This document shows, in pieces, positions 55,823 to 64,000 of a DNA stretch of 64,000 nucleotides. Location: assembly GCF_023556315.2 (NCBI RefSeq), contig NZ_CP116221.1:1499001-1563000 (forward strand), written 5' to 3'. The stretch is from Psychroserpens ponticola. Its GTDB lineage: Bacteria > Bacteroidota > Bacteroidia > Flavobacteriales > Flavobacteriaceae. A program made the position numbers and the translations under genes. The first letter of the stretch is position 1. Each line of letters begins with the position of its first letter. Below the pieces are notes generated by a model. It made no database searches, was not told where the DNA came from, and saw only the letters and a list, made by a program, of their open reading frames with translations.

Positions 55823-58800
55823 TTATTTGTTCTTTTTATCATTTTTGGACTTCACATTTATGAAATCTGGTAGTAGTTTTTCTTCATCTTCTTTCGGCTT
55901 CTCTTCTTTTTGTTTTTCTTCTTTTTTGTTTTTTCCAGTGAAAATGATTTGAATTAATTCTTTAAAAGTATCAAATTCTACATTATAAGATAAACCAACA
56001 CCTTGAGTATAACCAATTTCTTCTCCAAAATTTCTAATGTTATTTTCTCTATTAAAAAATTTGGCAGTTAGTGTTCCTTCTTCATTTAAAAGTACATCTA
56101 TTTGAACATCACCTGCAATAACGGTTTCACTCACACCACCTATTGGCACTCCAACTTTTCCATTAACAAGTACTCTGTCACTAATTTTGGTGCTGAGAGT
56201 GAGTCCAATTTCATCATTTGTTTCATATTCTGTGGTTTGTTGACCAACTTGATAATTAACACCAATATTAATTTTATCGCTGCCATCGTTACCTAAAATA
56301 CTATTAAACAGTGAGTTCACACGATCTGAAATCGTTCCATAGGCATTTTGACCTAAGCTAAATTCACTAGCAAAAGACCCAAAAGACAAGACGTTAAGTG
56401 CTTGAAACTCTCTAGACTCTTTGGTTTCTAATCGGTATTCTAATTCAGATCTGATATTTGAATCCACATTTGGGAAATCGAAACTGAAATCTGGTTCTGG
56501 CTGTTCTAATTGTCCAGCAAGATTAATTTTTACTTCAACATCAATATTTCTATTAATTGGATTGTCTAATAATACTGAAGGATTTGCTTGTGCTTTGTAT
56601 ATGGCAGTTAATCCTATTTGTGCTTTAAGCGGATCACCTTCCCAACGAATGGAACCACCAGGAACAACGGTTAATTTTTTCTGGACTAATCCTCCATAAG
56701 CGAAATTATAATCACCTTCTTCTATTTGAAAATCGCCAAACATTTGAAATTTTCCGTTGGTATTAATATCAAATAGTAAATTCCCATTTCCTTTGCCATG
56801 AATTGTACTTCCTGAATTTTTATCGATTACGATTTCAATATCTGCATAAGGATTTACAAATAAGTTGAACTCCAATTCTAAACCTTTGAATTCATTTTCT
56901 TGAATGATTTCTCCGTTCTTTCTTGCATTCTTTTCTTCAGGTGATAAAAATCGAATGTATGAGTTGTCACCATAAGTTTCTAAGTCACTTAATGGGATTT
57001 TAAATATTGTACCTTCAGCAGTACTACCATTAAAAACAATTTTAAGAGCATCTGTAGGGCCAATTATATCTGCTTTCCCGTTTACAAAACCTGTTCCGTA
57101 ATACAACTCTTCTTCATCATACTCTGTATTCAATACTAGAAGTCTAGACGTATCAATTTCTAAACCTAGTTTCCAATCTGAAAAGTTATTATGACCTATG
57201 AAACCGTTTAGAGTCGCTTTTGAGAAATATTCAGAATCAGTAATTTCTACATTTTGAAAAATGAATTTTTGAGATTCTAATTTTACACGAGAATCAAAAT
57301 CAAAACTATAATCAACATTAAGGTATGGAATTGTTAAGCCAGCATTATCTAGTAATAAATCGCCATTAAATTGAGGGTTTTCCAAACTTCCAGTTACTTT
57401 GGCATTACCAGTTACTAAACCTCTAATATTCGTAATAACACCTTCTCCAAACGGATCCAATGGATCTAATAAAAACTCATCAAAATTAACATTTAGGTCA
57501 ATATTAGAATTGTTCTCGCTAACATCGATCGTGCCTTTGGCTGCTAAAGATTTTAAATTATCATTTTTTAAGCTAAGATCTACAACATAATTGGTTAGCG
57601 ATTGATTTCCAGAAACGATAGCTTTTAGTTCTCCAAGTTCGTAGTCATTTGCCCTTAAGTCACTTATGGTAACACTAGATGTTGGTAAATAAATACCATC
57701 TTTTTGCAGGATTTTAAGACCTCCATTGACTTTTCCTGCTAAGCTTAGGCTGTCTATTCTAGGAGTTATCTTAGTTAAATCTACCTCTGTAAAATTAAGA
57801 TTGATGTCTTTTGTTTTTGCATTATCAATATTGCCATAAAGTTCAATTTGTTCATCAAAGTGAGTCATCATAATATTGTCAATGTCAAAAGATTCGAAAT
57901 TTCTATCGAACGTTATTTTATTGGCATTATTTTTATCTTCATTAATTGTCCATGTGTTCTCTTTAAAAGTAATATCAGATTTTCTAAATCCTACAACAGA
58001 GTTCTGTTCTTCATTTATGGTATAATATAGACTTAAATCGAAATTATCAGTATTTTGCGTTCCGCCTTTAAATTCAGATTTAATAAATAAAGTATCTCTT
58101 TGCGTTACGTTAATTAAGCTAAAATCGGATACATTATAAAAATCTGTTTGCAATGAATCCACTTCAATATAGGTGTTGAAAACAGGATTACTATTATCTA
58201 CTAAAACAGATAAATCATTTGCATAATAATCTTTGAGCTTTATATGAGGTGATTTAAACGTAAGGTTGAATTTTTTCTCGTTGGTTTCAATTCGTCCTTT
58301 TATAGTGGTATTGGGACCCAATTCTAAATCGTGGTAAAATGCTTCAACGATCTTGTTGTAAATCTTGAAATTGAATTCTACATATTGATCTGTTTCAATT
58401 TTATGAGGTAAATAATTGGTATAAATACTTCCTACTGAATTCTCTGCAAGTTTAGCAAGATCTACAAATTTGAAATCACCTTTCATGGTGCCTTCAATAA
58501 TATCTGGTGAATTTATTTTTAGAGTTCGTTGTTTGCCAATAAATGAAGATGTTACTATAAAATCCTCAAAATAGTAATTGTCATTTTCATTGATGTAAGT
58601 AGTGTTTTTAAAATTTAGAGAACCAAAAGCATCATCGATACCAGATCCTTTCATTGACATTGTTACAATGCCTTTAAATACTGAAACGCTATCTTTTTCT
58701 ATAAAATTTAAAGCTTTAAGATTTGCATAGTCTACATCTGCGTTAAAGTCGAAGCTTTTAATCTCTTTTGATAAATCGGCTAAACCATTAAATTTAAATT

Positions 58801-60229
58801 TAAAGTTTTCATCTTTAGATTCAAGAAGTCCATTAAAGACTTGATTTCCTAATTTACCAGAAACATTAATATCTTGATAGTTATAATCATTGTATTCAAT
58901 TTGAAAAACTTCACCTGAAATTTGAGTGCTTAAATTTTTAACTGTAAATCCTTTTCCATCAACATCTAAGTCAAAAGATGTCGTTTTTACTACTGGATCG
59001 TTTAATAATACACCTAAATCGAACTCATCAAAAACGACATTTCCTATATAATTTGCATTATCAATATCGTCAACATGTGTCATTTTCATATCAGAAACAA
59101 TAATTCCTAAATCGGTATTAATGTTAATATTTGCATCAATAGTTGTATCAGTTATGTAAGATGTGCCTGTAATTTTAAAATTTCCAAGTTTTGAAAACAC
59201 GGTTGGAATTGATTCGCCTAAAATATTTGGTAGCAGTGCCTTTAAATCGTAATAGTTTGACGTTAGGTTGTCATAGCGTCCATTCATAGAAAAATCACCT
59301 TCAGCACTACTAAAGAGGTTTTTGAAATTTAAGTCGCCAAAAATTTGAGTTCTTCCACTGGCATTTAATTGAAGGTTATTGGCGTTCAAATCATTTAAAG
59401 TTCCTGTTAAATTCACATTAAGTGTTGCTTTTTGATCGATACCGAATTCATTATAAAATGTATTTAAATCATTTAAAGCGACTTCAGAATCTAAAAAATC
59501 TGCTGTGACTTGTACCTTATCTTCAAAATCTTTGAAATCTTCACGATTGTAATCAAAACGTAATTTCCCTTTTAAAATTGACTTATCGGTTTTAATGCTT
59601 AGATTATTAAAATTCATATGCGTAAGCGTATACTCAAAATCTGTCATGAGATTTTTAATATGAGCACCTCTACTATCTACAAATGCCAATGTGTTAATTC
59701 GGGTTCTTACATCGCTACCATCAATTACAAAATTTGTTGCGTTTATATTTAAATCGGTAAACTCTAAAACTTTATGTGTTTCTCTATTTTCATCAATAAG
59801 TCGAAATGTACTCTCATAAATTGAAACATCACTAGAAGATAATAAGAATCCGCTTTTTCCAGGACGTGGATTATCTTCATCAAATCTTGCAACAAATACG
59901 TCTAGATTAGTATCTGATTCTCCTTCATAGGTTTTAATATTGAATATTAAATTAATAATATCAATGTCACCGAAATTGAGTTTACCATTTGAAAGGTTCC
60001 TATAGTTAAGAATTGAAGTGTTTAATTCTTGAATGGCAATAAGGGTGTCTTTTTTATAGTCTTCAACGTAGATTTCTTTTAACTCAACATCACCATTAAA
60101 TTGAAGTCCGACTTTTCCAATATTGATATTTGTACCAAATTCATCATTAACCCAATTTGTTGCATATTTTCCCAAAGAAGTTTGAACTGCAGGAATAGAT
60201 AATATTAGCACCAAAATGATGAACAGCAA
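55823..60229 (-). CDS. tamB: TamB-family translocation/assembly protein (DUF490)
   Basis: The protein has at least 1468 residues. An N-terminal membrane helix (LLLFIILVLILSIPAVQ) precedes very long beta-rich repeats and a C-terminal DUF490 region with NFAYGGLVQKKLTVVPGGSI and VNYQVGQQTTEYETNDEIGL. This is the Bacteroidota TamB bridge that carries lipids or proteins between the inner and outer membranes. The frame has no ATG start: the first usual start is TTG 60229, inside the membrane helix. The in-frame codons upstream of it (RRIKKFLKILSKIVAI) encode the expected basic N-terminus, so translation may begin at an unusual codon upstream. Confidence 0.9.
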   Translation of the reverse strand: MLFIILVLILSIPAVQTSLGKYATNWVNDEFGTNINIGKVGLQFNGDVELKEIYVEDYKKDTLIAIQELNTSILNYRNLSNGKLNFGDIDIINLIFNIKTYEGESDTNLDVFVARFDEDNPRPGKSGFLLSSSDVSIYESTFRLIDENRETHKVLEFTDLNINATNFVIDGSDVRTRINTLAFVDSRGAHIKNLMTDFEYTLTHMNFNNLSIKTDKSILKGKLRFDYNREDFKDFEDKVQVTADFLDSEVALNDLNTFYNEFGIDQKATLNVNLTGTLNDLNANNLQLNASGRTQIFGDLNFKNLFSSAEGDFSMNGRYDNLTSNYYDLKALLPNILGESIPTVFSKLGNFKITGTSYITDTTIDANININTDLGIIVSDMKMTHVDDIDNANYIGNVVFDEFDLGVLLNDPVVKTTSFDLDVDGKGFTVKNLSTQISGEVFQIEYNDYNYQDINVSGKLGNQVFNGLLESKDENFKFKFNGLADLSKEIKSFDFNADVDYANLKALNFIEKDSVSVFKGIVTMSMKGSGIDDAFGSLNFKNTTYINENDNYYFEDFIVTSSFIGKQRTLKINSPDIIEGTMKGDFKFVDLAKLAENSVGSIYTNYLPHKIETDQYVEFNFKIYNKIVEAFYHDLELGPNTTIKGRIETNEKKFNLTFKSPHIKLKDYYANDLSVLVDNSNPVFNTYIEVDSLQTDFYNVSDFSLINVTQRDTLFIKSEFKGGTQNTDNFDLSLYYTINEEQNSVVGFRKSDITFKENTWTINEDKNNANKITFDRNFESFDIDNIMMTHFDEQIELYGNIDNAKTKDINLNFTEVDLTKITPRIDSLSLAGKVNGGLKILQKDGIYLPTSSVTISDLRANDYELGELKAIVSGNQSLTNYVVDLSLKNDNLKSLAAKGTIDVSENNSNIDLNVNFDEFLLDPLDPFGEGVITNIRGLVTGNAKVTGSLENPQFNGDLLLDNAGLTIPYLNVDYSFDFDSRVKLESQKFIFQNVEITDSEYFSKATLNGFIGHNNFSDWKLGLEIDTSRLLVLNTEYDEEELYYGTGFVNGKADIIGPTDALKIVFNGSTAEGTIFKIPLSDLETYGDNSYIRFLSPEEKNARKNGEIIQENEFKGLELEFNLFVNPYADIEIVIDKNSGSTIHGKGNGNLLFDINTNGKFQMFGDFQIEEGDYNFAYGGLVQKKLTVVPGGSIRWEGDPLKAQIGLTAIYKAQANPSVLLDNPINRNIDVEVKINLAGQLEQPEPDFSFDFPNVDSNIRSELEYRLETKESREFQALNVLSFGSFASEFSLGQNAYGTISDRVNSLFNSILGNDGSDKINIGVNYQVGQQTTEYETNDEIGLTLSTKISDRVLVNGKVGVPIGGVSETVIAGDVQIDVLLNEEGTLTAKFFNRENNIRNFGEEIGYTQGVGLSYNVEFDTFKELIQIIFTGKNKKEEKQKEEKPKEDEEKLLPDFINVKSKNDKKNK

Positions 60230-60339
60230 TAAAACAATTGCTACTATTTTTGATAGTATTTTTAGGAATTTTTTGATACGCCTTTAAAAGTTATAACTTT
60301 GACCTCAAAATTAACAATTATTGTGCCTAATTTATATTA

Positions 60340-61362
60340 ATGAGCTCACAAAATATATATATTCTTGCAATTGAGTCGTCATGTGATGATACTGCAGCAG
60401 CAGTAATGCTTAACGGTAAAATTTTGAGCAACATTGTAGCGACTCAAAAAATACATGAAGCTTATGGAGGCGTTGTTCCTGAATTGGCATCAAGAGCACA
60501 TCAACAAAACATAGTTCCTGTTGTAGATCAAGCGCTAAAAAAAGCGAATATTGATAAATCACAATTAAGTGCCATCGCTTTTACTCGTGGACCAGGATTA
60601 ATGGGTTCGTTATTGGTTGGCACTTCTTTTGCAAAATCATTGGCTTACGGATTAGATATTCCTTTGATAGATGTGAACCATATGCAAGCTCATATTTTGG
60701 CTCATTTTATTGAAGAACCAGATTTTGTTAAACCGCCTTTCCCGTTTTTGGCAATGACCATTTCTGGAGGACATACGCAAATTGTAAATGTGTCTTCATA
60801 TTTTGAAATGGATGTTATAGGAGAAACTATTGATGATGCTGTTGGTGAAGCATTTGACAAAAGTGGAAAAATTTTAGGTTTAGGTTATCCTGCTGGACCA
60901 GAAATTGATAGACGAGCAAAGCTAGGAAACCCGAAAGCATATCAATTTACAAAGCCAAAAGTTGGCGGCTTGAATTTTAGTTTTTCAGGATTGAAAACTC
61001 AGATATTATATTTCATTCAGAAACAAGTTAAAGCCAACCCGAATTTTATTGAAGCGAATTTGAATGACATTTGTGCCTCTATCCAATATACAATTATTGG
61101 AATTTTAATTGACAAGTTGAAACTAGCGACTAAAGAAACTGGCATTACTCATATCGCAATTGGTGGAGGTGTTTCGGCAAATACTGGAATTCGGCAAGCA
61201 TTGAAAGATGGAGAACAAAAGTTTGGCTGGACGACCTACATTCCAAAGTTTGAATACACGACTGATAATGCCGCAATGATAGCCATCGTTGGGCATTTTA
61301 AATATTTAGAAGGTAATTACGCAGATCAACGTGTCATGGCATCTTCAAGGCTGAAAATTTAA
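60340..61362 (+). CDS. tsaD: tRNA N6-threonylcarbamoyladenosine transferase
   Basis: The protein has 340 residues. It begins ILAIESSCDDTAAAV. The metal ligands H114 and H118 lie in HMQAHIL, and TTDNAAMIA supplies the C-terminal Asp. It joins threonylcarbamoyl to A37 of tRNAs reading ANN codons. It is divergent from tamB over 110 bp. The TfoX-like gene follows after 3 bp. Confidence 0.97.
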   Translation: MSSQNIYILAIESSCDDTAAAVMLNGKILSNIVATQKIHEAYGGVVPELASRAHQQNIVPVVDQALKKANIDKSQLSAIAFTRGPGLMGSLLVGTSFAKSLAYGLDIPLIDVNHMQAHILAHFIEEPDFVKPPFPFLAMTISGGHTQIVNVSSYFEMDVIGETIDDAVGEAFDKSGKILGLGYPAGPEIDRRAKLGNPKAYQFTKPKVGGLNFSFSGLKTQILYFIQKQVKANPNFIEANLNDICASIQYTIIGILIDKLKLATKETGITHIAIGGGVSANTGIRQALKDGEQKFGWTTYIPKFEYTTDNAAMIAIVGHFKYLEGNYADQRVMASSRLKI

Positions 61363-61365
61363 ATT

Positions 61366-61692
61366 ATGGCTTTCAACGAACAACTCGCAAACAGAATAAG
61401 AGAACAGCTTAAATTATTTCCTGAGGCATTCACTGAAAAGAAAATGTTTGGAGGCATCTGTTATTTATATAATGGAAAAATGACTGTTGGTATCGTTAAA
61501 GAAGATTTAATGGTAAGAATTCTTTCAGATAAAATAGAAGCAGAATTAGTCAAAGATAATGTAAGACCAATGGATTTTACAAAACGACCAATGAAAGAAT
61601 TTGTTTATGTTTCACAAGATGGTATTACAACCGAAATAGAATTATTGTATTATATTGAATTGGGTCTAGAGCATGCCAAAAGTAAATTGTAA
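61366..61692 (+). CDS. TfoX/Sxy N-terminal domain protein
   Basis: The protein has 108 residues in a single TfoX_N domain (KKMFGGICYLYNGKMTVGIV, then RPMDFTKRPMKEFVYV). The domain occurs in competence regulators but also alone in many bacteria, where its role is unclear. It is coupled to tsaD (3 bp upstream) and to the membrane protein gene that begins on the base after its stop. Confidence 0.88.
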   Translation: MAFNEQLANRIREQLKLFPEAFTEKKMFGGICYLYNGKMTVGIVKEDLMVRILSDKIEAELVKDNVRPMDFTKRPMKEFVYVSQDGITTEIELLYYIELGLEHAKSKL

Positions 61693-62283
61693 ATGGATAC
61701 TCAGGCATATAAAATAATTAGAGCTATCTGTGAATTTCTTGAAGGATTGTTTTTCGGATTTGGTATAGTAACAATATTGGCTTTAGTGGTTTTTGTTTTC
61801 TTTAAAAAGAAAGAACTAAAAATATTTATTGAGTATGCAGTTTTTGTGTCAAGAAACTTAGCCATTTTTTACATGGTTATTTATACAGTGTCTTTAGGTT
61901 TTTATTACGCTTCGAAAGAATTTGATTTCTTTTCTGAAAGAGCTACTGGTCCATATGCTTGGGCTTATTGGCTTATGTTAATCAGGCCAATTGTTTTTTG
62001 TGGATTGCTTCAGTTTTTCTGGTTAAAAAGAATCGCTAATAAAATGCTAAATATTTTTAGCATTACATTTTTAGTGTTTATTGTTTCTCTTTTCTCAGGA
62101 TCAATGTTTGAAAAATTAGTAATTATTAATGCATCATATCATAGAGATTACATGATGGAAACAAATCAGTTTAATACTGATATCATAATTATTATTGCAT
62201 CGTATATTATAGAGAATTCTATACTTTTTAGTGCTTTGGTATTCGTGAGTTGGGCAATTTTTAAAAATAGAAAACTAGACTAG
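61693..62283 (+). CDS. multipass membrane protein of unknown function
   Basis: The protein has 196 residues with five membrane helices (about 15-35, 52-75, 88-108, 116-137, 160-185). No domain is recognised. It starts directly after the TfoX stop, so the two are translationally coupled. It converges with truA, with one base between the stops. Confidence 0.7.
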   Translation: MDTQAYKIIRAICEFLEGLFFGFGIVTILALVVFVFFKKKELKIFIEYAVFVSRNLAIFYMVIYTVSLGFYYASKEFDFFSERATGPYAWAYWLMLIRPIVFCGLLQFFWLKRIANKMLNIFSITFLVFIVSLFSGSMFEKLVIINASYHRDYMMETNQFNTDIIIIIASYIIENSILFSALVFVSWAIFKNRKLD

Positions 62284-62284
62284 C

Positions 62285-63070
62285 TTATTCAAAATTCACT
62301 GAATTTAAAATTAGTCCAGAAGCAGGAGCAATAAAATCCATCACTTCTGTACTTTCAGGTTTTAATGAATTTTGAATGTAATTTAAGTCCACTTCTCCTC
62401 TACCCAATTTGATTAGTGTTCCCATCATTAGCCGAATTTGATTACGTCCAAAACCTTTTCCTTTTACAATTAGCGTGTATGTTTGCTTCGGAAAGAAATT
62501 TGCAGTATACAAAGTGTTTTCAACCAATTGACAGCTTTCAACTTCTCGAATATACAACCCTTTGTCTGTAGCTCTAAAACAATACGGTTTGAAATTATGC
62601 ACTCCTTCGAAAAGAGTTGCACCTTTTTTCATAAGTTCAATATCCAAATCATCAAGAATGGTAGTCATTAAAGGTGCACAAAACGGATGACATTTTTGTC
62701 CGAATGTGAATAGGTAAATATATTCTTTAATTTTTGAATGCTGAATGATGTTAAATTCGGCATCAACTTCTTCTATTGCTAAAGCTCTTAAGTCTTGTGG
62801 AAGGTTGTGATTAAACAATTCTAAAAAGGCCGTTTCGTCTTCTATCTTTTCATAAATAAAAAGTTCGAATGCCGTTTCATTTGCAGAAACCATGGCATCA
62901 GTTCTTCCAGAGCCTAAGGTTTTAAAATCTTTGCCTTTAAGAATGAAATTTAGTGTTCTATCTATCATTAAATGAATCGTTTTCAGTTTAGGTTGTTTTT
63001 GCCAACCATGAAATCGATATCCTAAGTATTGAATCTTAATTAAATAATAGTAACGTTTCTTATTAAACAT
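62285..63070 (-). CDS. truA: tRNA pseudouridine synthase A
   Basis: The protein has 261 residues, RluA/TruA fold. The catalytic D58 lies in GSGRTDAMVSA. Other TruA motifs are KIQYLGYRFHGWQ and KGFGRNQIRLMMGTL. It makes pseudouridine at positions 38-40 of tRNA. The middle is somewhat diverged from E. coli TruA, as in other Bacteroidota. It is divergent from the LytTR gene at 63172. Confidence 0.94.
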   Translation of the reverse strand: MFNKKRYYYLIKIQYLGYRFHGWQKQPKLKTIHLMIDRTLNFILKGKDFKTLGSGRTDAMVSANETAFELFIYEKIEDETAFLELFNHNLPQDLRALAIEEVDAEFNIIQHSKIKEYIYLFTFGQKCHPFCAPLMTTILDDLDIELMKKGATLFEGVHNFKPYCFRATDKGLYIREVESCQLVENTLYTANFFPKQTYTLIVKGKGFGRNQIRLMMGTLIKLGRGEVDLNYIQNSLKPESTEVMDFIAPASGLILNSVNFE

Positions 63071-63171
63071 ATTAGCAAGAACGCTATTTTATGAGTTTTT
63101 ACAAAATTTTTGATGTCTTTGTTATTGGTAGTTCTATATTGAAGTTTTATTTTTAAGCATAAAATTTACTA

Positions 63172-63969
63172 GTGTCTAAAACATATCCATTTGATCCTTC
63201 AATAAAACACCATTTGCTCATTGCATTAGGTTTATGTGTTTGGATTTTTGTATTTCTATATTTCACAGAACCACTTGATGTGAATGAGTTTGAAAACACA
63301 GAAAAATTAATATATTTACCTCTTTACGGATTAATAGGAGCCTTGTTGTATGTTATGGTTCTTCCGTTTCAGATGTGGTTGTTAAAAAAAAGTAACGCTA
63401 AATGGAAACTTTCAAAAGAACTACTCGTTTTAGGTTTATTTATAGTTTTTGCAATTTTTGGATTACGTCTTTTTTACTTGCATTTCATTGTGGAATGGCA
63501 TCCAAATGCTTACACTTTTTGGTATCATCTGAAATCAATTATTTTCCCTGCGATGCTAACCATATTGCCAATTGTAATAATAGGTCGCTTTGCCTTCGGA
63601 AAATATAAAGAGAAGAAATTAGAAGAACAAAAAATTGAAATTCAAGGGGAAGGCAATTATGAAAGTTTACGACTTCAGTTAAATGAATTAATCTGCATTC
63701 AATCTTCTGATAATTATATCGAAGTTTTTTATTTCAATGGAGCTAATTTAAAGAAAACACTCATCAGAAATAAATTATCTGTTATTGACGAATCATTTCC
63801 AGAATTATTAAGAACACATCGTAGTTTTATTATCAACCCATTTCATTTTCAATCTTGGAAAACTGAAAAAGGGAAACATTTTTTATTACTCGCATACGAT
63901 ATTGAAGTGCCAATTTCTAAAACGTATTTAGATAATGTAAAAGCACAGTTAAATTCCGCCACAGATTAA
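63172..63969 (+). CDS. membrane-anchored LytTR transcriptional regulator
   Basis: The protein has 265 residues. GTG start at 63172; no ATG fits. Four membrane helices (about 12-28, 46-64, 82-105, 118-138) replace the receiver. A LytTR DNA-binding domain spans about 165-260 (LNELICIQSSDNYIEVFYF, FPELLRTHRSFIINP). It is a one-component regulator that likely senses a membrane signal. It has no kinase partner nearby. Confidence 0.9.
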   Translation: MSKTYPFDPSIKHHLLIALGLCVWIFVFLYFTEPLDVNEFENTEKLIYLPLYGLIGALLYVMVLPFQMWLLKKSNAKWKLSKELLVLGLFIVFAIFGLRLFYLHFIVEWHPNAYTFWYHLKSIIFPAMLTILPIVIIGRFAFGKYKEKKLEEQKIEIQGEGNYESLRLQLNELICIQSSDNYIEVFYFNGANLKKTLIRNKLSVIDESFPELLRTHRSFIINPFHFQSWKTEKGKHFLLLAYDIEVPISKTYLDNVKAQLNSATD

Positions 63970-64000
63970 GTGTGTTTCGTCCCAAACACCTATTGTAATT

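Overview
The window is about 64 kb of AT-rich chromosome from a Flavobacteriaceae-type Bacteroidota, probably marine. Three large proteins carry a C-terminal type IX secretion (T9SS) sorting domain. There are LytS/LytTR two-component genes, three DUF6090-type membrane proteins, a Bacteroidota-style giant TamB, and TAnnTTTG promoter elements. No tRNA, rRNA, CRISPR array, intact transposase or phage gene was seen.

Layout. 0-6 kb: the end of an alpha/beta hydrolase gene, a decayed LytTR response regulator, and a giant T9SS protein joining a diheme cytochrome-like domain to FG-GAP and ASPIC/UnbV domains. 6-16.7 kb is accessory in character: an orphan conserved protein, a metallophosphoesterase fused to a P-loop NTPase (a candidate conflict or defence protein), an exported protein flanked by 109-bp direct repeats, several dispersed intergenic repeats, and a second T9SS protein. 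16.8-23.7 kb: a LytS-like kinase and LytTR regulator with an esterase-TPR protein, an exported protein, a CPBP protease and a CocE/NonD-type hydrolase. 24-33.7 kb: an AraC-TolB-TPR regulator divergent from a run encoding an ankyrin lipoprotein, an acyltransferase, a DUF6090 protein, a thioredoxin and an outer-membrane-like protein. This block contains remains of a segmental duplication: a second, nearly identical outer-membrane protein gene and a headless copy of the hydrolase 3' end. 34-38.3 kb: an S9 peptidase, a response regulator cut short by a repeat, and 1 kb of repeat-rich DNA. 38.3-64 kb is ordinary: a DedA-like protein, two DUF6090 proteins, an OmpA lipoprotein, a haloperoxidase/PAP2 T9SS protein, MscS, a thioesterase, DUF2461, DUF1328, Dps, CorA, an SSS symporter, the pfkA-gap-BadF kinase-mgsA group, tamB, tsaD, TfoX, truA and a membrane-anchored LytTR protein.

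The genes point to envelope biology (T9SS export, TamB, OmpA, DUF6090, CPBP proteases, secreted peptidases and esterases), regulated by LytTR and AraC-TPR sensors. The central glycolytic group pairs phosphofructokinase and GAPDH with methylglyoxal synthase, an overflow outlet for triose phosphates. The least explained items are the metallophosphoesterase-NTPase fusion, the repeat families that interrupt or bracket genes, the duplication with near-identical 3' ends, and two candidate operator sets (upstream of the LytS kinase and the 20020 gene, and between the AraC regulator and the ankyrin operon). Assignments rest on reading the translated sequences; no database search was possible.
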